DNA from: Syntrophomonas sp. UBA5314
GTDB taxonomy: Bacteria > Bacillota > Syntrophomonadia > Syntrophomonadales > Syntrophomonadaceae
Direction: 5' to 3'
NCBI GenBank assembly: GCA_002410325.1
Contig: DHRK01000018.1
Coordinates: 1 to 35,845 of the forward strand
DNA length: 35,845 nucleotides
A model generated the notes under the pieces. That model had not been told where the DNA came from and did not search any database. It was given only the letters and a program-made list of their open reading frames with translations. The stretch's first letter is position 1. Every line of letters begins with the position of its first letter. The translations under genes and the position numbers were made by a program. This document shows, in pieces, positions 31,246 through 35,845 of the stretch.

Positions 31246-32289
31246 ATGTGGAAAAACGCCCTGGTAAGCCCGGATGCCACTTTGGCTGAAGCAATAAGGA
31301 TCATCGACCAGACCGGCCTGCAGATCGCCCTGGTAACCGACCGGGAGGGACGGCTGTTGGGAACCCTGACCGACGGCGACGTCCGGCGGGCGCTCCTGGC
31401 TCTGCAAAGCTTGCATGAACCGGTTAAGCAGTTTATGAACCGGCAGCCCTGCTGTATTGATGAACATCAATCACGGGATGAGGCCGTATGTTTGATGAAA
31501 TCCAGGCGACTCCGCCAGATTCCGGTTCTGGACGGCCGGAGCCGGGTAGTGGACCTGGAGATCGACAACGCCCTTTTTACCCCTTTTCAACTGGACAACT
31601 GGGTGGTAATAATGGCCGGCGGGCAGGGGCGCCGCCTGAAAGCCCTGACCCAATCATGTCCCAAACCGCTGCTGAAAGTCGGCCGCAAAGCCCTGCTGGA
31701 AGTAATCATAGAGAGCCTCAGCGGGCAGGGTTTCAAGCAGTTTTATATATCTGTCAACTACCGGGCGGATATGGTGATGAAGCATTTTGGAGACGGTTCC
31801 CCCTGGGGAGTCAAAATCGAATACCTTCAGGAAAACCAGCCCCTGGGAACTGCCGGAGCCCTGGGCCTTCTGCCCGGGCGTCCCACCCTGCCTCTCCTGC
31901 TGGTGAACGGCGATATTCTAACCAGCATCAGCTTTAACCGGCTCCTTGAGCATCACCAGCAGCGGAATCACACCGCCACGGTTTGTATCAAAGAACAAAT
32001 CCATCAGATTCCCTACGGAGTAGTTAATTTTCAAGGCGGCCGCCTGACCGGCATCGTAGAAAAACCTGAACAGAGCATATTTGTCAATGCCGGCATCTAT
32101 GTCCTGAATCCCGAGGTAATAGACCATATAAGGCGCGATTCTTATTGTGACATACCGGCCCTTTTGCAGACGCTCCTTAAAGAGCGGGAGAATGTAGGGG
32201 TTTTTCCCATCCGGGAGTATTGGCTGGACATCGGCCGGGTCGACGACTTCCAAAAGGCCAATGAAGATTATGCGGTGGTGTTCGAATGA
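31246..32289 (+). CDS. ptmE: CBS-domain sugar-phosphate nucleotidyltransferase (PtmE type)
   Basis: A 347-residue fusion: two CBS motifs (about residues 5-115) and a nucleotidyltransferase domain with the signature V-V-I-M-A-G-G-Q-G-R-R-L-K-A-L-T (about 120-135), P-K-P-L-L-K-V and the L-L-V-N-G-D-I-L metal-binding motif. The same architecture is found in Campylobacter PtmE, glucosamine-1-phosphate guanylyltransferase of the GDP-based legionaminic acid route. CBS domains usually sense adenine nucleotides. The stop overlaps the start of the next gene (ATGA), so it is coupled to the CMP-transferase. Nucleotide preference (GTP or UTP) cannot be told by eye. Confidence 0.85.
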   Translation: MWKNALVSPDATLAEAIRIIDQTGLQIALVTDREGRLLGTLTDGDVRRALLALQSLHEPVKQFMNRQPCCIDEHQSRDEAVCLMKSRRLRQIPVLDGRSRVVDLEIDNALFTPFQLDNWVVIMAGGQGRRLKALTQSCPKPLLKVGRKALLEVIIESLSGQGFKQFYISVNYRADMVMKHFGDGSPWGVKIEYLQENQPLGTAGALGLLPGRPTLPLLLVNGDILTSISFNRLLEHHQQRNHTATVCIKEQIHQIPYGVVNFQGGRLTGIVEKPEQSIFVNAGIYVLNPEVIDHIRRDSYCDIPALLQTLLKERENVGVFPIREYWLDIGRVDDFQKANEDYAVVFE

Positions 32290-32999
32290 TTGGAGGCAAG
32301 AAGATTTTAGGCATAATTCCCGCCCGCGGCGGTTCCAAAGCCGTTCCCGGCAAGAACTTGAAAGACCTGGGTGGCAAACCCCTGATCGCCTGGACTATCG
32401 AGCAGGCCCAAAGGTCGCTTTGCCTGGACCGGACCATTCTGTCATCTGACAACGCCGCTATCATTGCAGCAGCCCGGCAGTGGGGATGTGAAGTGCCCTT
32501 CGTAAGACCGCGGGAATTGGCCGGCGACGAATCCCCATCCATATACCTTATCATCCATGCCATCCAGTCGCTTCGGGAGGCATTCGATTATATCGTATTG
32601 CTGCAGCCCACCTCTCCCTTGAGAAGCAGCGGGGATATTGACGCCTGCCTGTCTCTCTGTATGAGTAAAAAGGCCCCCTTTTGCGTATCGGTAAGCCGGG
32701 CCTCCCAACATCCCCGGTGGATGCACAGCATTGATGAAAAGGGGCGGCTGGCGCCTTTCCTTACCGGCGGAGCTTCCGTACACCAGCGCCAGCAGCTTTC
32801 CCCGCTTTTTGTTGAGAACGGAGCCATCTATGCGGCCCGAACGGAATGCCTGCTTCAAAACCGGGGATTTTTCAACGAAGAGACCCTGGCCTATGTAATG
32901 CCTCCGGAACGCTCGGTGGATATTGATGATGAATTTGATTTTCTTTACTGCGCCTTTTTACTAAAAAGGCATTTGGAGAATTATGCTGAAAAGGGGTAA
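32286..32999 (+). CDS. legF: CMP-nonulosonate cytidylyltransferase (LegF/NeuA type)
   Basis: A 237-residue transferase that activates a nonulosonic acid with CTP. It has the N-terminal C-T-P-binding motif I-I-P-A-R-G-G-S-K-A-V-P-G-K-N, L-I-A-W-T-I-E-Q-A, L-Q-P-T-S-P-L-R-S and the D-I-D-D-E-F-D metal site near the end. It ends after the cytidylyltransferase domain; the C-terminal KdsC-like phosphatase domain found in some NeuA proteins is missing, and a similar domain is instead attached to the Maf protein next door. It overlaps ptmE by 4 bp and abuts the Maf gene, whose ATG follows the TAA directly. Confidence 0.9.
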   Translation: MIGGKKILGIIPARGGSKAVPGKNLKDLGGKPLIAWTIEQAQRSLCLDRTILSSDNAAIIAAARQWGCEVPFVRPRELAGDESPSIYLIIHAIQSLREAFDYIVLLQPTSPLRSSGDIDACLSLCMSKKAPFCVSVSRASQHPRWMHSIDEKGRLAPFLTGGASVHQRQQLSPLFVENGAIYAARTECLLQNRGFFNEETLAYVMPPERSVDIDDEFDFLYCAFLLKRHLENYAEKG

Positions 33000-35318
33000 A
33001 TGATGACCTACCAAAATAATCGGCAGATCCTGCAAAATGCTTTTCCCGAAGCCTACCGCATTATTTCGGAATCCCCAAGCCGGCCTGACGCTGTTGGCAT
33101 GCGGCTTGCCGCTGGGCCCGCCGGGTGCCAGAATGTAACAGTCAATTATACTTTTTTGCACGACCGGACCCATCCACTGGAGGAGGCTCGGCGCCTAATC
33201 GACCAGTTCAGCAATATCGGCAAGCATTCGGACATCCTCTTTTATGGCATTGGCCTGGCCTATCACATAAAGTATTTCACCGTCCAATACCCGGATATCC
33301 CGTTTTTTATATACGAGCCGCTCCCCGAGCTGTTTGACCTGTTTCTACACTATCAAGACCTCAGTCAGATGCCCCTGTCCCGAATGAAAGGCATCTGCCT
33401 GGGAAATTCTCCGGAGAGCCGGAGGCAGGCCTGTCAGGATATTGTAAACCGGGTGTTGAAGTCGATCTTGATCATAACCCTCCCCGCCTACCAGAAGCTT
33501 ATGGGAGGAAGCCACCCGGCCTTCCTGATCGAATTTGAAGCCTGCCTGAGCGAACGCCGCAATAGCCTGGCAACCAACCATCAGTACCAGAAGCGCTGGA
33601 CTTTGAACAGCATCACCAATTTCTCCCGGGTCTTGCAGAGCAGCAATATTCTCATGGAAGCCAAGGGCCGGTTTTTGAATAAACCCGCCCTATTGGCAGC
33701 TTCCGGGCCTTCTCTGGATCAGGATATCGAAAACCTGCGCTACGTTAAGGAAAGGAAGCTGGCCTATATCTTTACCGCCGGAACCGCTCTCAACACCCTG
33801 ATCAAGAACGGCGTCTATCCCCACGCTGCCTTTACCTACGATCCGAGCGAGGAAAACCGGATTGTCGGCAAGGAAGCAGCGGAGCGAGGCATTGATTCGA
33901 TCCCGTTGATATTTGCCAGCACGGTAGGGTCCGAAACCCTGAATCAGTACCCGGGCCCCCTGCTCCACCTGTTAAGCAGCCAGGACCTCCTGTCCAGAAG
34001 CTGCCTCCAGGATCTGGCGGGAAAAGAAATTGATTACGTCAACGATGCCAGTACGATAAGTATTATCGCTTTGCAGGTCTTGTACCGGCTGGGCTTTAAT
34101 CCTATCATCCTGGTGGGTCAAAACCTGGCCTACCAAGACAAACGCCGGTACGCGTCCGGCTCCACCTACCACCCCGCAACCATCACCGATGAGGAGTTCT
34201 CTGAAGCCGTGCTGGTACGGGATGTCCGGGGCAACCCTATAGCCAGCAATCCAAATTTTGTGCGCATGCGCCAGCAGCTGGAATACTATTTGGCCGCTTT
34301 TCAAGGTCTGGAGACCATCAACACCGCCCCCACCGGAGCACATATAGAGTACACCCGGTACCTGCCCCTTGACGAAGTGATCAAACAGCGCCTGCTGGAA
34401 GAAACGGCGGAGGATGACTGGCTACCGCAATATGTCTGCCGCTATGATTTAAACCACCTGGAACGAGAAGCGCGGCTTTTTAACCAGGCCCGGCGGGAGG
34501 TAATTCCGCTCCTTAATAAGTGTTTGCAGGGCCTGGATGATATTCAATCCGCCACCGGGGATGGGAAAGTGCCATTGATCAACCGCACTTATGAAGCATT
34601 TAATCAAAACATGGCTGATCTGCGCGGCAACCTGTATATAAAGGCCTTTATCGAACCAATGAACCGGGTGGGGTTGGAGCTGTTGATGCTGGCCGTTCCT
34701 GGCATCTCTGGAGAAAAGGCTCCCCTGCTTAAAGCAAAAATGATGGAAAACGAATTTCGCCCCTATTTGTTATCCTGCCAACAGGACTATCATGATTTAG
34801 AGACGCCTTTCCTGGAAATGTACAATTTCATCATAAGCTTTTGCCGGGAAAGCAAAATTCGCGGGCGGCTGGAAAATATAAAGCTGCTCTTGCTGGAGGA
34901 CGCCGGAGTCCTAATCGATGAATATGTATTCTATTCCGCATCCGGCGAAGAGCTTATACGGATCAGCCGCCGGGACCGGGCCGCCATCCGGGAACTCCGG
35001 GAACGGGGAATCAAAATAATGCTCGTCGGGCCAGGCGATGAACCGGGGTTGAAATCCCTCGGCAAGAAACTGGGCCTTTTAAACGCGAGCGGCCCTAAAC
35101 TGAGCCAGACCCTGAATTCAGCACTTTCCTCCCTCGACGATAAACAGGTGGCTTATATCGGCAGCCACTGGTACGGTCCACAGCAGGCCGGTCTTCGCCT
35201 GGCCGTTCAAGACGCTACGGAGCAGCTCCGCCAGGAAGCTGATTTTGTCCTATCTTCCCGGGGCGGTCAGGGCGCAGTCTATGAATTTGCTCAATTATTA
35301 CTTAAGGGCCTCCCTTAG
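33000..35318 (+). CDS. Flagellin nonulosonate transferase Maf (DUF115) with C-terminal HAD-like pseudophosphatase domain
   Basis: A 772-residue protein. Residues 1-230 fit the Maf N-terminal domain; 240-450 the MptE-like/DUF115 glycosyltransferase core, with L-L-A-A-S-G-P-S-L-D and N-D-A-S-T-I-S-I-I-A and I-L-V-G-Q-N-L-A-Y. Maf proteins attach pseudaminic or legionaminic acid from CMP-sugars to flagellin serine or threonine. From residue 625 on, the sequence follows a KdsC/NeuA C-terminal HAD domain: I-K-L-L-L-L-E-D-A-G-V-L-I-D-E, then I-K-I-M-L-V-G, then V-A-Y-I-G-S-H-W-Y-G and A-D-F-V-L-S-S-R-G-G-Q-G-A-V-Y-E-F. The catalytic D-x-D is E-D-A and the G-D-D-x-N-D motif is G-S-H-W-Y-G, so it should be inactive. 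Last gene of the operon, before a strong terminator. Confidence 0.85.
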   Translation: MMTYQNNRQILQNAFPEAYRIISESPSRPDAVGMRLAAGPAGCQNVTVNYTFLHDRTHPLEEARRLIDQFSNIGKHSDILFYGIGLAYHIKYFTVQYPDIPFFIYEPLPELFDLFLHYQDLSQMPLSRMKGICLGNSPESRRQACQDIVNRVLKSILIITLPAYQKLMGGSHPAFLIEFEACLSERRNSLATNHQYQKRWTLNSITNFSRVLQSSNILMEAKGRFLNKPALLAASGPSLDQDIENLRYVKERKLAYIFTAGTALNTLIKNGVYPHAAFTYDPSEENRIVGKEAAERGIDSIPLIFASTVGSETLNQYPGPLLHLLSSQDLLSRSCLQDLAGKEIDYVNDASTISIIALQVLYRLGFNPIILVGQNLAYQDKRRYASGSTYHPATITDEEFSEAVLVRDVRGNPIASNPNFVRMRQQLEYYLAAFQGLETINTAPTGAHIEYTRYLPLDEVIKQRLLEETAEDDWLPQYVCRYDLNHLEREARLFNQARREVIPLLNKCLQGLDDIQSATGDGKVPLINRTYEAFNQNMADLRGNLYIKAFIEPMNRVGLELLMLAVPGISGEKAPLLKAKMMENEFRPYLLSCQQDYHDLETPFLEMYNFIISFCRESKIRGRLENIKLLLLEDAGVLIDEYVFYSASGEELIRISRRDRAAIRELRERGIKIMLVGPGDEPGLKSLGKKLGLLNASGPKLSQTLNSALSSLDDKQVAYIGSHWYGPQQAGLRLAVQDATEQLRQEADFVLSSRGGQGAVYEFAQLLLKGLP

Positions 35319-35330
35319 AATTCCTCCAAC

Positions 35331-35374
35331 GCACAAAAGGGTGGATAAACCACCCTTTTGTGCCGTTTTGTTTT
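35331..35374 (+). terminator. Terminator of the nonulosonate operon
   Basis: A perfect 14-bp stem GCACAAAAGGGTGG/CCACCCTTTTGTGC with a 5-nt loop, followed by CG and TTTTGTTTT on the plus strand, 12 bp after the Maf stop. Confidence 0.95.
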
Positions 35375-35380
35375 AATAAT

Positions 35381-35845
35381 CTAGTTTTGAGCTTGAAGAT
35401 AGGTCAAGAGAGCACCCGAAGACTCTCCGGTATTGTTGTAATGTAAACGCGCATAACGAGGAGTGATGCCGGCCGTAAATAGAGTCCAGCTTCCGCTGGC
35501 AAAGGTTTTGCTGCTGTCCAGGACATAATCGCTGTCGGCGGCTGCACTGCCGCTCAAGGCTGAGGTTTCCAGCCAAACCGCGACCTGGTCGCCGCTGGAG
35601 CCGCTGTATTTAACCGCCAAAGTCCATGAGGAATAACTTAAGACGTCATAGGAGCCACTGATCGTCCCTGATCCAACCGTAACGGTAGTTGGTGTGGGGC
35701 CCGAGTCAACGATCGAATGTCCGCTTATGGCAACGCTTCCACTTACGCTTACATTTCCGCTGACGGCTACGCTGCCGCTTACTCCAACGTTGCCGCTGAT
35801 CTCAATCGGGCCGCTTACCGCTACGCTGCCGCTGACCCCTACGGT
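35381..35845 (-). CDS. Repeat-containing surface-type protein, C-terminal part, cut by window edge
   Basis: The last 154 codons of a minus-strand gene are present; the start lies outside the window. The visible part begins with seven hexapeptide repeats of pattern [VI]-S-G-x-[VI]-x, then a linker (D-S-G-P-T-P-T-T-V-T) and a globular beta-rich tail of about 95 residues rich in Ser, Gly, Thr and aromatic residues, ending L-L-T-Y-L-Q-A-Q-N. Low charge, no cysteine and the repetitive beta pattern suggest a secreted or cell-surface protein; some Firmicute proteins annotated DUF6385 carry similar V-S-G repeats, which I recall but cannot verify. Being next to flagellin-glycosylation genes fits a cell-envelope neighbourhood. 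Function unknown. Confidence 0.75.
   Translation of the reverse strand, partial: TVGVSGSVAVSGPIEISGNVGVSGSVAVSGNVSVSGSVAISGHSIVDSGPTPTTVTVGSGTISGSYDVLSYSSWTLAVKYSGSSGDQVAVWLETSALSGSAAADSDYVLDSSKTFASGSWTLFTAGITPRYARLHYNNTGESSGALLTYLQAQN
35720..35845 (-). repeat. 18-bp tandem repeats encoding V-S-G hexapeptides
   Basis: Seven units of 18 bp, with the core GTAAGCGGCAGCGTAGC and variants, reach the window edge, so the array is longer than seen. Third-codon-position differences between units show selection on the protein pattern rather than recent DNA expansion. Confidence 0.9.

Noticed and set aside
1..35845. CRISPR array, prophage, insertion sequence, tRNA or rRNA
   Set aside because: No direct-repeat/spacer pattern, transposase or integrase frame, or tRNA cloverleaf was recognised on either strand; the only clear tandem repeat is the coding one at the right edge.

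Overview
The window looks like chromosome from a strictly anaerobic, Gram-positive-type bacterium, most likely a Clostridia-class Firmicute of the syntrophic or acetogenic kind. This is inferred from gene content, not from a marker gene. The evidence is a twin-arginine formate dehydrogenase, a glutaconate-type CoA-transferase pair behind a sigma-54 promoter, a 4-hydroxybutyryl-CoA-dehydratase-like radical enzyme, mercury-methylation genes hgcA/hgcB, a DUF1540 protein, strong GGAGG ribosome sites and frequent TTG/GTG starts. No rRNA, tRNA, CRISPR array, integrase or insertion sequence was recognised.

Left part (1-6.6 kb, mostly minus strand): fdhA and the start of fdhB; a gene-poor kilobase holding a candidate small selenoprotein gene (in-frame TGA plus a SECIS-like hairpin); the CoA-transferase operon with its own terminator, a sigma-54 promoter and an upstream dyad; then a plus-strand DUF1540 gene.

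Metal and Fe-S part (6.6-17.3 kb, minus strand): a three-gene operon of a MarR-family regulator, hgcA and hgcB, with stop/start codons overlapping or touching and a perfect 23-bp palindrome on its promoter. Upstream lies an Fe-S block nadA - iscR - nifS - nifU - nifS, then larE, then a cadC - cadA - membrane-methyltransferase operon with promoter and operator visible. Sulfur mobilisation, Fe-S assembly and thiophilic-metal handling are therefore grouped together.

Central part (17.3-27.7 kb): DUF169 protein, AbfD-like dehydratase with altered active-site motif, an unknown small protein, TcdA-like tRNA-modification enzyme, a YbhJ-type aconitase-family hydratase, a MutS2-like ATPase lacking the Smr nuclease domain, and a SAM methyltransferase.

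Right part (27.9-35.3 kb, plus strand): a compact six-gene operon for a nonulosonic (legionaminic or sialic-acid type) sugar and its transfer to flagellin: LegG/NeuC epimerase, a DegT-fold PLP protein, a FemAB/GNAT-type protein, PtmE-type CBS-nucleotidyltransferase, LegF/NeuA CMP-transferase and a Maf glycosyltransferase fused to what looks like a dead KdsC/NeuA-type HAD domain. It ends in a strong terminator. The window closes with the 3' end of a minus-strand secreted-type repeat protein built of hexapeptide V-S-G repeats.

The most notable points are the MarR-controlled hgcAB operon, the candidate selenoprotein, the Maf-pseudophosphatase fusion, the variant AbfD and the CoA-transferase that appears to lack its catalytic glutamate.
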